64,000 bases of DNA from Prostheceraeus crozeri (Eukaryota > Platyhelminthes > Polycladida > Euryleptidae): positions 62,001 to 126,000 of the forward strand of contig CAJQUW010014401.1 of assembly GCA_907163375.1 (NCBI GenBank), in the 5' to 3' direction. Below are positions 8,853 to 23,586 of this stretch, piece by piece (the stretch's first letter is position 1; each line of letters opens with the position of its first letter). Below the pieces are notes generated by a model. That model worked only from the letters and a program-made list of their open reading frames with translations, had not been told where the DNA came from and made no database searches. The position numbers were made by a program, and so were the translations under genes.

Positions 8853-11800
8853 TCGGAAAACCGGCAAACTTACCATGTGCTACATAGAGATCGAGAAATC
8901 GAATGATGTCTATAGCGGTCTAAGTTGAGCAGCTGTCAGTCTGAAGTAGTAGGACACAGAGACGCCGGTTTTGAATGCACCGGCCCCGGCCGGCCTGTTT
9001 TGATTACGCTGGCCGCCGGCCCGGTCGGCTCCAACTCTGTTACATATGCGCTTAATTGCACCGGTACCTGTATGGAAGAAATCACTACTCCTATGTTCAG
9101 TTTTGTACAAAACAACAATTCGAACATTTTGAAATTTTTTCATAGTCAAATATAAAAAGTGTGATTTTGAAAAAGCATAGCTTCTGAAGAATTCTTTCAA
9201 TCTCTCTGAAATTTTCTCAACACAAAATCAGCGTATTTCAGTTTGCGTCCTCTTATTCATTGAAAGCATGCACTTAAAGAATGACACTTTGCGGACAAAT
9301 TATCATTAAGTTAATAATTTGAGATGCATGAAAATCGTCGTCTTGCCTCTTGATCCAGATTCATGAATATTGGACCGCAGTTCAAAAGTATAACGTCGGC
9401 GTCATGACTCAACATTCGGTAAAAACTCTCAAAAAAATCTTTTACAAAATTGCCTAATCTAACTTTAAAGCCATGAAAAGCTAAAGTGCAAAGCATATTT
9501 TGCTGAAAGTCAGTCATCAGAAGAAATCGTGTTCGACGTCGTATTTCGATGGAGCGTCAAATTTGGTATTATTATATCTTTTCAATTACATTTTCTAACT
9601 AGAATAATATGACAATCATCATTTCACATCAACATATCTGAGACAATGTCTGTAGGCCAATTACTAGCCTATACAAATACAACCTCCTAGTGAAAAAAGT
9701 AGCTAAACAACACAGTCAACCAAAATTCAGTAGTGAATATAGAAAACTAATAAATTTTTGTCAGAGATCTGCACTGCAGTATCTCTCCACGATGTTGTTT
9801 GAAACATTAACTTCTGTTTCAAAAGTGCGTGGCTTGATGAACGAATGCACTCTTTCATATTCATGTGCGCAAACATGTTGTTTTAGCCGATAACTCATGC
9901 ATTATTAGAACCTGATAAAGCCTTATATTTGTGTTTGCTGATATATGCTGTGTACATTAACTGATATCATACAAAGATCAGATATCATATGCACTTAAAA
10001 ACAATTGAAAATTTTCATGATTTACATTCCCATAATAGTATGAGGAAATCACAAAGATGGTCACTGGGCTCGGTCTCATCGGCCGGTGTTTTGCGACATC
10101 AATTTGAATATCGATGTATAAAATATATTATTTGAGTGTATTTTTTCGACATTTTTAATGTTTAAAACTATCGGTTTAGCAAGCTTTTCAATCCGAGACA
10201 CTAGTGGATCTTATTAAAACATTCACCGCAAATGCTGAAGTTTATCTTCAGATCAGTCAAACACAGCCAATCGCAACCAAATTTAATATTTCAGCTAATG
10301 AACATATTGGACCTGTTTTGACTGCAAGCGATATTTTGCTCCAATAAGACTCCCAGTTTATACATTAGAGACGATAGTGAAAATGTAGTCAATACATTCA
10401 TCATTATAATGCTACTCGAATTTTCATGTGAATTGCAGCTTGAAGGGAAAGCTTACGCGAACGCTCACTTTTGACGGGCATCTATGCATGTAGAGTGGGC
10501 AACTAAGATAATGTCCTCATTTACCCGCATCTCAATTTATGTGACGATCGTTTTAAGTTAAGTGCTCCTCAAACAAAAATCCTAAACAACGGTTTTCAGC
10601 AGTTTGATAATAATAAATCATGAGTATTATCTGCATGATGAATTATAAAATCATGAATCACACCTACCACAGAGTTGATCATAAAAACCGGACCACATGA
10701 ATTTCACTGAGATTCAATCGATTTTCATGTCTTTCAATCTTGATGCACATCAACGTGCCATACATCATTTGAGAGCTTGTATTCTCAGTTTTGAAATGAA
10801 CTATGACAAACTTGTATCCGCTATTGCATTTGCTCAAAATATGAAAATCTCTAAATTTGCAAATTGCAAATTTTCAATAGGAAAACATGTGAGTATGATA
10901 ATGAATCAGGCACGGGGAGAGTGAGCATTTTCCTAGCTCTCCTTTGACACGTTAGTCATCAAAATCGGTGAACTAGGAAAAATAGTGATATCGTGAAGTT
11001 GTCACAAAATAATGACTCTTTTGACTGAAAGTGTTGTATTCTCGCTATTTCATCAAAAATGTTCATGTTTGGTGCCTTCAGAATCCTTCAGATGTAAGTA
11101 GTGTGCGAATATTTAAGTTTTATTCAGACAAGTTCAATAGTTCTTTTTCAGACATCTTCAACATGTTTTCTCACTACCGGTAAAGTAGGCCTACACAGAC
11201 GTACAAGGTGAACAATCTGCAGTCATCGTGACAGAGCAAAGACACGCCTTGGCTTATTGCCTTGTTTTGAACCTTCTTTCACCTTACATGTTGTTTGTTT
11301 GTATTATTCTGCAGCGCCCGCGAGAGCAACAAAGACGGTAAAAACGAGTATAGTTTTTATGTTTGCAAAACTAGAAGGAGAGCACATTTTTACGTGTACA
11401 TGAAGTCCTCCCATTTAAGCAATTAACTACAACCAAGGGTTTCCAAAAATTAGCTGCAATCTATTTTGAGCAACCAATCAATTAATTCCAATTGTTAATA
11501 ATCATCGTTTGAATAGACTATAATTCTTGATTTTGAATTTTTCACTCTGATATTTCAATTTAGCGAATTAAGCTAGACATGCTTCACAAGTCGCAAAATA
11601 GCCTTACTTGTATATTAATGGCAGTTGTCAATTTGCATAGATACCTTAGTAGACCCAATAAGGCCTATGCATAAAACTATATTCTTAATTGGATGTGAAT
11701 TCAAAACTGAATTCCTTTCCTGCCTGCATATCGAAGTGGGTACAATGAAACAATAAATGATCCTGCGAAGCAACCTGCGACATTTTATCGATTTGCTCTT

Positions 11801-14800
11801 AATGAACCTAGACATCAATTTGGATCAAAAGCATCCTCCCCGGCTGCACTTTCAGTCCTGTCAACGTTTTCCATCATCTCCGACTGCGCTTTGAGTCTTG
11901 TGCCTATTTTATTTTTTATTGATCTAAATGCACTTGTGTTTAATTGCCAAAGCAGTTATGAGATGGATGCGCGTATGTGATACAGAGGTTCAGATATTCC
12001 GCTTGGCATTTTTCGATATAGTGATGGTGCTTGCCCCATGCAACTCATTACACAGTACTAGAATGAGCGCAAATTGAGCATGCTGTGCTTTCGAACCTAA
12101 AGAATTCTAAAATAAGTACTAATATTTTCGAGCTGAAAGAGCACTAGATTCTGAGACTCATTTCTTAGTCGTAGTTAGTACCAAGGTTCAGTGCTCTTTC
12201 TAGTACTCATTTGGGACTTTATGAATAACATTGAGGCTGTTCATTTGTAAATGACTGATTGAAGTCCGTGGGGCCGTGGGATTCAAATTGATCGGAAATT
12301 CATAAAGCCCGTGGGATAGGATCGACCTGAGAATAAAGAACTCTCGTCCCATGAACATCCCTGAGAAATCGAAGCACAAGGCTATCGAAAGATCTGTGAG
12401 AATGTTTCTATTAAAGAGAAATTCAACTTCAATTCAAATTCAAGCATTGTGTATGAGCAATTATGACGAGAGCTTGCATATGATGAAGTGCATGTTAAAT
12501 GAACGATAATATCAAAAATAGAAATGTAGCAGAAATTAGCTCAGCAAATGGACTGAGTCGAAAATTGCTGAAAGCAATGTAGAATGATATCAACTTGTCA
12601 GCAACCGGCAGTTTGACATTTTGGCCTAGAAACATAAGATTTAGTGATTGAGTTTCGCTATCATGACAATCCTTGCTTTGTGTGAGTACTTTCTCTACAC
12701 AGAATGTTTATTCATTTTCTATCAACTGAAAATTCATCTTTTCCTTCCCTAATTGGCTCAAAGCTTAGTATCATCTGATTTCAATAGTGCTACGCAAGCT
12801 GAGGCAAGTTTCTTTTACTACACCTCTCAAATTAAGGGTGATATTTTGACACCAGTTTCTGTCTTGACCTCGAAAATCGAAAGAGGCTGATAATGAGACT
12901 TTCCCAGAATAGACGGACAGAAAACAGAAAACCGAACCTGTATAATAATAAAGGACTAGGACTGACAAGCGCATCAAAAACAATGTCACGCCATGGACAT
13001 GCGCCGTCATGACAGTGGTACCCAGACTATGGCGGCTTCCAATGGCTAACAATGGTAAGTTAGCGGCACGTTGTCAGAGTATATTTTGTAAATATTCAAG
13101 ATGTTGTAATTTCTCTTTCAAATATATGACGAAACATTAGCGTAATCATTCACATTTTCAATATCAATGCATGCATTTTGAATATTTGGGCCAGGGACTT
13201 CTCGATATATCAATGGGATAAAAAGGATATGCCAAAAATATACATCGAGAAGTCAGAGATGAGGGGGTTTGTAAATCGCATCACAAGCATTTATTGCTGT
13301 AAAAGCAACTGAGATAAACCTCCTAGTCTCTGATTCCAAAGTTCTACGCTAAAAAATACAATGATTATACATCTCAGTGAGAAATTATTTCCCGGAATGC
13401 CGTGTTGATTTACCGGGAAACGGGATTCCCGACATTGTGCAATTTCCGGGCTTGAGATTCGTGCAGGGGAGAGCCTAAATGGGCATCACCTCACGAGCTA
13501 TGCGGTAACGCCGGTAAGGAAATTTGCAAGCAAATTAAGGAATCAGCATTAGAAATAGATGTCACGGGATACTCAGTAGGATTATACGTCTTTCATCAAG
13601 TTCTACATCGTGCTTCTATATAGACTTCTATTCATTTTGGCGTCCTTCATATGGGTTCAAATTAGATAGTGGGCCTCCATTGGAAAGATGGCTTCAATTG
13701 GAGAGAACACAGTAAATGGTTGAGGGTCCGTGTAGATTCCACATTTAAGTCATATTTCATGGCATAGTTGTAAATAAATTGAACTCGCGTCAATTTCGCT
13801 GTTTCAAACAAAAATATCACGAATAGTTTTATCATGAGAGTGTGTTTCCTCTGATAGAACAGAAATATTTAATCCAATGAGATTTTTTCGATAATGTTTT
13901 ATCGTTTTGGAACACGACTAATCTATGCAACAGACATTCGGCCGGGTGGGTGACTGTTTGCATTGAAGTCGAATATATTTATTTCTGGAGAAGAGGACGA
14001 CAGTCTAATGCTTTCCCTTCGATTCTGAGAAAGGTTGTTCAGTCTGGTTTTATCCTTCAGTCGTAACTCGACTGTAGCGGACGAGCGCTCATTTTACGTA
14101 ATACGATGCGTTTTTTGATGCGCCTGTTCAGAACCGGCTTCGCATGAATACATTTCAGAAAAACTTCGCTTTACTTGTATATTTGAGATAAAATCAACAT
14201 TAGTCAAAAGTTTAATAAAGCAGTAAGGTTTCGATTTCGATTTGAATAGGAAAATGATAATGAGATGATTGAATTTGTTTTGGACATGAAAAACATAAAG
14301 AGTGAGATCAGGAGTTGTTCTATTTCGGGCACACTTTGTTCCAGCGTTTGCTATTATAACGCGCAACACTGCAGAAAGCTGATTATTTTGTCTTAAATGC
14401 CCTGCTGCAAGTATACAAACTTAAACCTCGCATCTACAGGCGCTACATTGACGACATTCAAATCGGCCCGTTGGAAAGAGATAATAGCCTTTTCAGACTA
14501 TTCTGAAAGTTTTTAATGCAGTCAATAAGAGCATTCATTTCACCATCGAAGTACCGAAGCAGGCCACCAGTCTGAGTTTCCTTGATTGGCAGATAAAGAT
14601 TGCTGAAAATAGAATTGATTAAGGATGGTGAACCAATCCATGTCATTCGACATTACTTTGAGAAGTGACAGTTGGCTCCCTCGTCACTTCAAAGCGAATT
14701 TTGTAAATAAATGCGTCAACAGTAAAAAGACAATGCGTTTCAACAAGAGAAATGAGATAGTAGCTATGAAGAGATCTCATAAGAGACTTGGCTTTCGAAA

Positions 14801-15530
14801 CGTGAGTTTTAAAAAATAGCAAACACGGATTCGAAAACCATTGAGCCAAATAAAGTATTCTTCTCTATGAAATTCATCAATGACGGAGTTATGCGAAGAG
14901 AACAACTGCGATCATCAAGGAATTTCCTGTAATTTTTTCCTGTGCGATTTTCCTGTAAAAATGGGAAGCCAGCCCGCCTGCAGCCTAAAACAGTGTCTGA
15001 GCAACAAAAGTATAAAAGTCACAAAAGACCGAAGAGAAAGCACATCAAATGTGAAGTCTGCGATCATTTGGGGTATGCACTTTGTGTCTCTTTTTACCAC
15101 ATATCCGCAGGTTTCAATGGGCATACGTAGACGTAGGTCTGTCTACATTTTGTTTTATTGCATTACAAAATTGCAATATTGCTGATGCAACCTAAGTGAA
15201 AATCTAATACATTTGGTACTTTATATTGAATGACATCGATGTCTGGAATCACCTCATGCACTCGCCAGACAAGCATGAATACTTTATTGTGCTTTATGGT
15301 GTCATCCAGGGTACAACTGTTTTCAAATCGTGGTCAAATGGTAAAATTGAAAATCAGCCGGAAAAGTTGGACTTCAGTTATTGCTACATGATTCTTTGAG
15401 AAGACTATTTCTCATTTCAGCTTCGTCTGTGAATGCCGCCAAAGTCATCTCATTCCTTACAGTTTTCATGAAAGAATTAAATACACAGTAGTATTGAAAC
15501 GTTGTCAGTGCTCTGATCACAACATAAACA
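8853..15530. other. Gene-poor AT-rich DNA
   Basis: No splice-supported gene, RNA gene or complete transposon is visible. A GC-richer patch with GGCCGG runs lies at 8398-8420 and 8980-9060. The short ORFs near 10.7 and 14.1-15.2 kb overlap on both strands and lack domain features. Confidence 0.5.
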
Positions 15531-16190
15531 CACTGATAAGCAAAATAGTCCGTTTTGAAGGCACGAAAGGGTCCGTATCCATAGGTTCGGAGAGTCACTA
15601 TATACGGACAATGTGGTCCGTATTTAGAAAGGGTTCATATTACTATGGGGTCCGCTTTGAAGGTCCAAAACGGTCCGTATAGTGACCGTATAAGTCAAAA
15701 TGACTTTAGTATTATGGACCGATTAGATGATCCTACAATTTAGTACTTACCTTCAGATGCTTACCCATGCTGTACTAGACTGTCTTCATCTTCTACCAAA
15801 TTTGCTAGAAGGACAAGTTGTCTTACAACTCTTCGGTTGATTTGTCGAAATTTCCAATAAAAATAATAACTTTCTATTTTTTCCAGAGATTTTTCCAATT
15901 CTGATAATGATTTGATGATATAAATAGGCCTTAATAGAAAGATGACTTTGTCCGTCATTGTTTATTTGTGCCATTTAAATACGGACCTTATCTAGATTTT
16001 ATTCGAAAGTGCATCTTTCTAGCAATATGTTTTTGCATTGCACTACATAATTAGTTATTTTTCGGTTTTTCTGGACAAATCATTCACAATGAAGATGCTA
16101 TTTAGAAACTTTGTCTGAACAATTCGGACCCTTACTTCACGCGCCCTTCCATACTCTTAATAAGGACCATTTTGCCAAACATTTCAGTAA
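15531..16190. mobile_element. Non-autonomous repeat with GGTCCGTAT motifs, copy 1
   Basis: This shares its left end (CACTG, then CAAAATRGTCCG), repeated GGTCCGTAT motifs and a central GGACAAGTTG...GGTTGATTTGTC stretch with 52060-52778. The right end is decayed. Only small meaningless ORFs are present, so it is a non-autonomous DNA element. Confidence 0.6.
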
Positions 16191-17866
16191 AGCCAAAGCA
16201 AGCAGAGCTTTATCTCATGCAATACCCATGCTCTTCTGCATAATAAATCAAATGTTCCATCCACAAGAAGTAAAGACAGAAATTGGCACACGATGTTTAA
16301 TAGCGCATCGCACATTAGATTTATTCAATGCATAGTAACATGATGAATAGCTGTTATTGATAGATGAACGAAAAGTTGAATGTCCACACCTCCTTAGTTA
16401 AATTTAGTACAAAAATATCTCGTGATTCGTAGCCTATATGCGCAAGCCTGTTATTGCGCAAAGTATGTTTCTCTACTTTGCGAATGTGGCTCTCTAAGTT
16501 CTCTGTAGTTTTCTCTTACGTTCTATTCTAGTTCTCTACGCTTCTCTCTGTTATCACACCTCCTTTTGCACAATCACTGCCCAGCTAATACATGTGCATA
16601 GAATAACATTAAAGCTCATTATCATCTCAATCGTGCCCTGAAATATCAAGCAGAGAAATGTTTAACACTACTATCTTATCTCAAGCCAACCAGTACTATT
16701 CAATTTTTTAATGATTACCAGCTGCACGGCAGAACTAGGGTAAAGAAACCCATAGTAGGTTGTTAAGAACTGTGCTTGCGTGACATTCAGTTTTGTCATT
16801 TTTCAAACTTTCCCTGAAAATCGTTTGATGTGACCTACTGAAAGGTCAAATTTATTATCTGTCTTGAAAAGCAGTTTTTTCAAATGTTTGAATTTTGCCT
16901 TTTAACAATATTTTGTGAAAACTGTTTATGAAACGCATCGATTTTCTAATTCATGATCATCTATTATTCCATGGACATCGAATACAGTTTTCAGAGTTTC
17001 AAAGTTATGCAAATACTTCTTATCAAATATTATTGAATGCACAGAAATAAATTATTCAAATATAAAGCCTAATTATTTAGTAATGACACAATTACAAATC
17101 TTTTGTGTCGTTTCCTTATCACAGGAACTTTGGATTTCTTTAAATCGTCTTTAACTTCTGCAATATTTTCTGAAAGTGCTCAAAATTCTCTGAGAGTCTC
17201 TGAAAATTTGAAAGTTCATGAAAGTATCTTTTTCGTTGCACTCCATCCTCCAATCAATCATGTCAATCTGTTTTCGTATTCATAAGTAACCTTTCAGTGT
17301 ATTGAACTATATTAACATCATGTACAAGAATCTTTATTGTTTTCATCGCCAAAATTCGCTAAACTGTCAAACAATAAATTTTCAGATAATGTTGGTAAGT
17401 AGTGTGTATTTCGACTAATGAAAATCCGCATTTGCGGATCAGAATTACTGCCTACTTTTAGCCTCAGATATAAAACGTATCTGGGCAATGTGAAATAGTA
17501 ATCACAGCATATTCAGCAACTACCGTACACTGCATTGTGAATACATGCCGCTGGATTATAATCAAATGAGTATATACGAATGGGATGAATAAAAACCATA
17601 GTTTCATGGATGAGCAAGGTATGATAAGACGGGTTTTCTTTGATATTCCGTAAAGCAAATTAACTCAAATTAGTGGTTGACAGCATCAAAATAGTGTACC
17701 TGCAGATAAAGGATATTGCAATTACATATCATCATTATACACGTACATCAAAAAATACAGTATTTGATGCAATTATGAAGAAACATGTTTTCAGATTGAA
17801 AATTTGAGATTTGCAAAAGTGGCGATTTTTACATTTTGACCTCTGTCCACCTTAAACAATGACGAA
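16191..17866. other. Intergenic AT-rich DNA, no gene seen
   Basis: Only short ORFs and low-complexity stretches are present. Confidence 0.5.
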
Positions 17867-17868
17867 TA

Positions 17869-19601
17869 CAAATGTGATTTTAAAGTCCTTACCTGGTTTT
17901 AAATCAATGTCACGGACGCTAAATTTATCGGATCGCCAATTATTTTACACCAAAATGTACCTGAAACTCCAAAGTTTTATGTGGTATATTGATTATTATG
18001 TATACGCGTTGTTATTTAGAAGACTAGCGTCACAAATCAAAAATGACAAATTGAGTATATTAAGTTCTTTAACCTCGACTACGAAACTGGCATAACGTTA
18101 CTTCACTTTATCCTAACATGAGAATTCAACATTCAAATTGATGTGCGTCACTGGAAGGAATTCAAATAATTTATTTCGTTGTGTATGGAATTACAACATT
18201 GCTAAATGAAAATAGAACTCATAGATATCTTAACTCACAAATCACATTATCGATTGAATATGCAAACATCGTCAACTTAATCATTTAATAATGCAAACGG
18301 TTGTGGTCAAAACACAGCGTGATTGCATGTTAACAGAATGGTGACTGTCGAAGGTCATATTGAAGTTGTTCTTATGGCAAAATTTGATTCAGTGACATTA
18401 GTTGAAAGACATCTTAGAAATGAAGAGGTATCAAGCATTCCGACTCGTACGACCATGAGATCAATCTTCAACAATTTAAGGAGACTGGTTCAGTTTTGGA
18501 CGCACCCCGATGTGTTAGACCTCGCCGCTCTGACGACAAGATCGACGAAATTAAAGACATGTTCGAAGAAGAGATATCCTTCTATGACGATCCGGCAAGC
18601 AGCTGCAGTTGCTGACACTTCCTTCTCTACGGTTCGGAACGTGTTGCGGGACGATTTGAAGATGAAACTGTATAGACTTTCATTTTTTCAGCAACTGTTC
18701 GCCGATGATGAAGCCGCGATAGCAACCATGTGCAGTGAATTCCAACGACTGATTGCCGCCGATGAGAATTTTTTGAGCAGACCATGTTTCTCTGACGAGG
18801 CTACGTTCCATCTAAGTGGACGAGTCAACCGTCATAATTGTGTGACATGGGATTCGGGCAATCCTCATACTGTTCAACAAGCACCGATCAAGTCTCCCGG
18901 AATTACTGTTTGGTGCGGTTCATTCTGTAATGAAGTCATAGATCCTTTTTTCTCTGATTCGACTGTGACCTCCAAGTCGTACAAAAACATGTTAGTGGAC
19001 TTCTTCACTCCTCAAAACTGAAAATTAGAAGAAAATTTTTTACGACCATCTTTCAGCAGGATGGAGTCCTTCCCTATTGGTCCCTCGAGGTTAGATCTCT
19101 ATTGCACCAAAAGTTCCCAAGAAGGTGGATTGGAAGAGACGATCCATTCCACTGGGCTGCTCGCAGTCATGATTTGACTCCTCTTGACTTTTACTTTTGG
19201 GGAGCTGTCAAACACAAAATGTATCATAGACAACCAGCAAGTCTGGTAAAATTACGAAATTTTACCATCGAAGAAATCTCTCAGATTTCATCACAAAAAA
19301 TTTCTGCTGAGTTCAATAGTTTTGAAAGCCGGTAAGTCCTGCACGAGATAATGTAGACAATGTATTGATTTAAATTTTGTGATGATCTCATTTTAATGAT
19401 AAAAATTATTGGAAGACAATTGACGTTTTTTGCATAGTAAATACAGATAAAATTCTATGCTAATCATTACGGAAATGCATTATAATCAATATACCATATA
19501 AAAGCTTCATGTACATTTTGGTGCAAAATAATTGGCGATCCGATAAATGCAGCGCCCGTGACATTGATTTAAAACCAGATAAGGACTTTAAAATCACCCT
19601 G
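17869..19601 (+). mobile_element. Decayed mariner-type element
   Basis: The two ends are inverted copies: the left starts CAAATGTGATTTTAAAGTCC, and the right, inverted, starts CAGGGTGATTTTAAAGTCC. Both extend for about 120-130 bp and are flanked by TA (17867-17868 and 19602-19603). The interior holds a broken transposase. Confidence 0.85.
18323..19335 (+). pseudogene. Mariner-type transposase, frameshifted and stopped
   Basis: Two ORFs (18323-19021 and 19102-19335) cover parts of one transposase. The first has the SDEATFHLSG motif around the first catalytic Asp, followed by NRHNCVTWDSGNPH. The second has the block around the third (SHDLTPLDFYFWGAVKH). The middle block with the second Asp is legible around 19060 (FQQDGV) in a different frame, so stops and shifts separate the parts. 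It belongs to the same broad family as the intact copy at 3761-4825 but is clearly diverged. Confidence 0.88.
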
Positions 19602-19603
19602 TA

Positions 19604-20815
19604 TAGTGGCTCATTGAAAAGCTGAGAACTTAAGCTCTCGAATGGTGTGTAGCTTATGAATGTAAAATGTGATTGAAAGTCAGGAGAATCGATTGAAGTT
19701 TGACGCAATTTAGGTGGTCCGTTTTTTTATGATCAACTGTGTAGAAGCTCGTAAGCATGTTCCATTTCCGACTATCATGATGGAATTAGCTTCAAGCATT
19801 GCATGCATATCAGAGCAAGTGCGGAAAACAGATATCTTGGATGTACGGGGCTAAAAGATGCACTAAAATGTTGTTTCTTTAACAGTTATTAGAAAAATCA
19901 AGTCAAAAATGCCTCAACATCAAGAAGACAAAGAAACATAGGATTGACAGAACTGGTGGCGGTGTGCTATGTTATGTCTCATGTGCTGCTCCCATTTCAC
20001 CAATTGACGAATTCGATGACGATCATGTGCACCTATGGCTTTCAATGCAATTAGTCCGCCTGATGGAAGCACTCGTATGAAACCTTTGTGTTCTGGACAG
20101 ATGCAGTAGCTCCCTTATACTACTATATTTCAAACTTTTTGTAGAGCTCTGTTTTTGTGCTTTGATGAACTATTGTTGAACTTTCCTTTATGTATTACAA
20201 TCAGCTATGGCTGTTTAATCCAAATAAATGCATATCATCATCAAAAGAAGGGTAGCACCGGTGAATGCTGCTACATGGCTAAGTCAGGATAAATAAAAGC
20301 AGAGCAGCCTATTGTGCAGTCCATCAGCCTGTTCATAGGGATGCTCAGTGATATTGTTTGGATATGATGAAATATATCTATACATACAGTAAGTGCCCAA
20401 GCCGACCTGATGTATCATTGTAGTACGAAGCACCGCGTCTGTGGATACCGCTGAACTTATTGCTTAGAAGTCTGAGTACATCCTTCTATCCTAATTAGAT
20501 AGTAGGCCTGCTATCCTACTTAGGATGGAAATGATGTTCTAAAACTTCTTAGGATATCCTAAAAATCGCTCTATCACAAAGGAGTTGTTCAGCATTTTTA
20601 CATGCTATGGGAAGAGAGTACGCTGTCTCTTTGACGCAGCACTAAAAGTGGCACATTCTGCATAATTTCATTATGGCATATTTCTGCAATTCTCATGATT
20701 CAATTCAAAATTCTGTATTTTGCTTCACAGAAGCGGTGAACGCATTGACAAATTCTATGCATATTTACACATGATATAAAATATTAATCGAAGTGTAAAG
20801 AGAGAGTGCACAGAT
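19604..20815. other. Intergenic DNA, no gene seen
   Basis: I see no gene. A palindromic GATAGTAGGCCTGCTATC sits near 20500 among TAGGAT/ATCCTA repeats. Confidence 0.5.
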
Positions 20816-20818
20816 CAG

Positions 20819-21725
20819 TCATTTACAATATTTAATAAAAGAATTTAAAAAACGCTTAGTCTTGGTCGTAGGTCGTTTCAAAGCACATCGATTTCGACAT
20901 ATCACTGCAGCTCGCTCATCAAAGAAAATTCTCAATGGGTGGTCCTCAAATTTCAACACTTCTTTGAACAAATTAGTACACTGCTTGTCGGCAACTTCTA
21001 ATAGAGACGGACGCTTAAGACCAGAGACCGAGTCACCAATAATTTTAAAGACTCTTCTCTCACGTCGAAGAAGCCTGTTGCACAGATAGTCAGGAATATT
21101 GCAAAATACCGTGTAAGCGTAAAGGAGAACAGATCTTATGTAAGCGCAATAAGCTTTGTAGATGATGTCTCCGTTGCATCCAAACCGTTTCAGGTTCAAA
21201 GTAAGAAAAAATCGTTTCTAAGCTTTGTTAACTATATAGTTGATGTGTTTATTCCATTTTAGATCACATGAAAATTGACATCCAAGAATTTTCACATCAA
21301 CAGCGCTTTTCATGGGAATGTCGTCTGATAATCTGACAGGCACGGTAGATACAGACTTCTTTGTGACCACATCCGTCACACTACTTTTGCTAAGATTGAC
21401 ATTAAGCTGAAGTTTGTCAGTCCAGTGGAGGACATTGTCAATTTCATTCTGGAGATAGTCATCGGATTGTGCACGCATATAATGAAGGACAGTGAGATCA
21501 TCGGCGTATTTGTAAAAACACGAATTACTTTGTACGGGCGATAGAGAATCCATGACAAGACAAAATAAGATAGGCCCTATCACACTTCCTTGCGCTACAC
21601 CATTTGAGATATGTTACCACGACGAGTATAATCCATTCAGTTTTACACGTTGTTGCCTGTTCCTCAGGTAGGTGATTATCCAAGCTGTCAGTTCCAAAGG
21701 TAAATTGAATCTAACACAAGCTTCG
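20819..21725 (-). pseudogene. 5'-truncated non-LTR retrotransposon, reverse transcriptase relic
   Basis: Reading leftward, the sequence shows GVAQGSVIGPILFCL (RT palm), then KYADDLTV with the catalytic YADD box, then a WTDKLQLNVNLSKS block. After a frameshift near 21200 comes a thumb/C-terminal region with RRFGCNGD-like and LRRERRVFKII segments, ending in a stop at 20819. This is the order of CR1/Jockey-type LINE RT. The N-terminal half, including the endonuclease, is absent, as in a typical 5'-truncated insertion. At least two frame breaks make it non-functional. Confidence 0.85.
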
Positions 21726-21729
21726 ATGA

Positions 21730-23580
21730 TCGATTTCAATGTGCATTAACTTAGGAGTTCCCGAATTAAACGATTGATATTTTTTATCTAATCACATCAA
21801 CATAATCAAGCTTGATTATTCATATTAACTAAAGAAATTGAAACTCACGATTCTTCGATTTTTAATAATTTCTATCACCAAAATAGTGCACTAAACTAGT
21901 TTTTCCAAATTAAGTGGATTGAGTCTCTCAAAAATAGAATTTAGAAACGAGCAAGTGGTATGTGCTCAGCTAACTTCAAGCGGCGATTAGCAAAAGCTAA
22001 TGTAATTTTCAACGAAGAACTACAAGTGAACTTTATACACATGGGTAAATTTTTAGAAGCTTGATGCTACAGTCCAGTTTAGAGAATTGGAAGAACAAAT
22101 GTTGCAAATGCAGTTATTTATGCTTTCATTGAATGGACTTTTGATGATTTTCCAGGTTTAGGAATAATTTTTACAGGTAGCTTACATTCAACAACAGTTT
22201 TCTCAATTTTCTGATTTAGCTGTTATTAATGCAGTCAAGAAAAAGGCTGCATTGTTTTATTTTACTCTAAAAGACGCCTTTTCATTTGTGTGTCTCTCAA
22301 TTAAGTCAATTTCAGAATAATTATTTTGTTTTAAATATAATGTAAAATAGAATTTATGTACGTAATGTACGATTTGTCGTTATAATGTGTATATGCATCT
22401 TTGAAGTATTCAAATAATTCATTGATGTAGTTAGACTTAACTGCTTGAGTTATGTTCTTCTCTAAGAATTTTAGCTTCAAAAATTTGATAAAAATGCGTT
22501 AAAAGGTGGCCCAATATGGGAACCCATCTTTCTTGTTGATTTTATAGAAAACAAAGCTCTAAAAATCTTAGAGAAGAACATAACATTATTCCCATGCTTT
22601 TCCGAAGATGCGTGGATTTTATCATCCGTGGTTCCATTGATAAAGTACCAGCCATTTTTGACAGAACACTTACCGCATTTGTTACTATTCTTTTCATGGT
22701 ATATCTAATTCACCCTGAAAGTTCCTAATAGTCACATGCATTTCTAGACATCATTATGTATATTTCTGATAAGATTTAAAATGAGCTATATATATATCAT
22801 TCACGTATTACGTTAGGTAAATGTTGCTGGGCTTCCCAAACAGTTAAGACTAAGAACGTCAATAACACATCTGAATACATCAAAAACACATATAGAGAGA
22901 TGTAAATACACAAATCAATGTCATGACAATCAATCTGAACCAAAGCTCGCAGAAATTTTCTGACAAATAAATATCTAGTAGTTTTTAGATCAACAAACGT
23001 AGAATTTTCTTTAAAAATCTAACTTTCAAAAGGCTGGCACCAAAGGTGAAATAAATAACCTGTGCCTTCAAATACGCATGTCATTATTCTATATCAGTCA
23101 GGTAAAATATTTCATGTCAAAGTAAAATATCAGTCCCATCAAAGTACAACTACATTTGATTTTATACTTTAAGACAGAACCAGATACAAAAACATTAATG
23201 TTTAAAGTGACTAGGACAGTCTCTCTTTTCGTAGCTCAGTTTCACTCCTACTCGGGTAATTTGCGAGATATTACGTGCATAGTAAGCACTTAGTTTTAAA
23301 AGCCTTGAAAGCTATTGTACTAAGGATAGCATTCAGTAATTTAAAGATGCGATCAGTGAATGAATGAATCATTCTTACAACATGATCATTCATAAAGTCT
23401 AAAGTCTTATTGAATACCAAACGTAATAAGACCCATTTAATGAAGTCTCTGGCCATCAGCGAATCAAAATCCATTGAATCACAATGAGATGAACTCGAAT
23501 GATGTTATAAATGAACTCAACGAAGGTGTGGTCAATTCTTACAATACACCACTTCGTCATTAATCTTTCCAAACCGTAAA
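21730..23580. other. Intergenic DNA with one long hairpin
   Basis: Apart from the hairpin at 22449-22584, no gene or element is recognised. Confidence 0.5.
22449..22584. repeat. 27-bp stem hairpin
   Basis: The arm 22449-22475 (GTTATGTTCTTCTCTAAGAA...) pairs almost perfectly with 22556-22584, leaving an 80-base loop. It could be a small foldback element or a small-RNA precursor; the sequence alone cannot separate these. Confidence 0.7.
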
Positions 23581-23586
23581 TAGTGC

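Noticed and set aside
14094..15185. Several ORFs of 60-100 codons
   Set aside because: They overlap on both strands, have no domain signature and no splice or promoter support.
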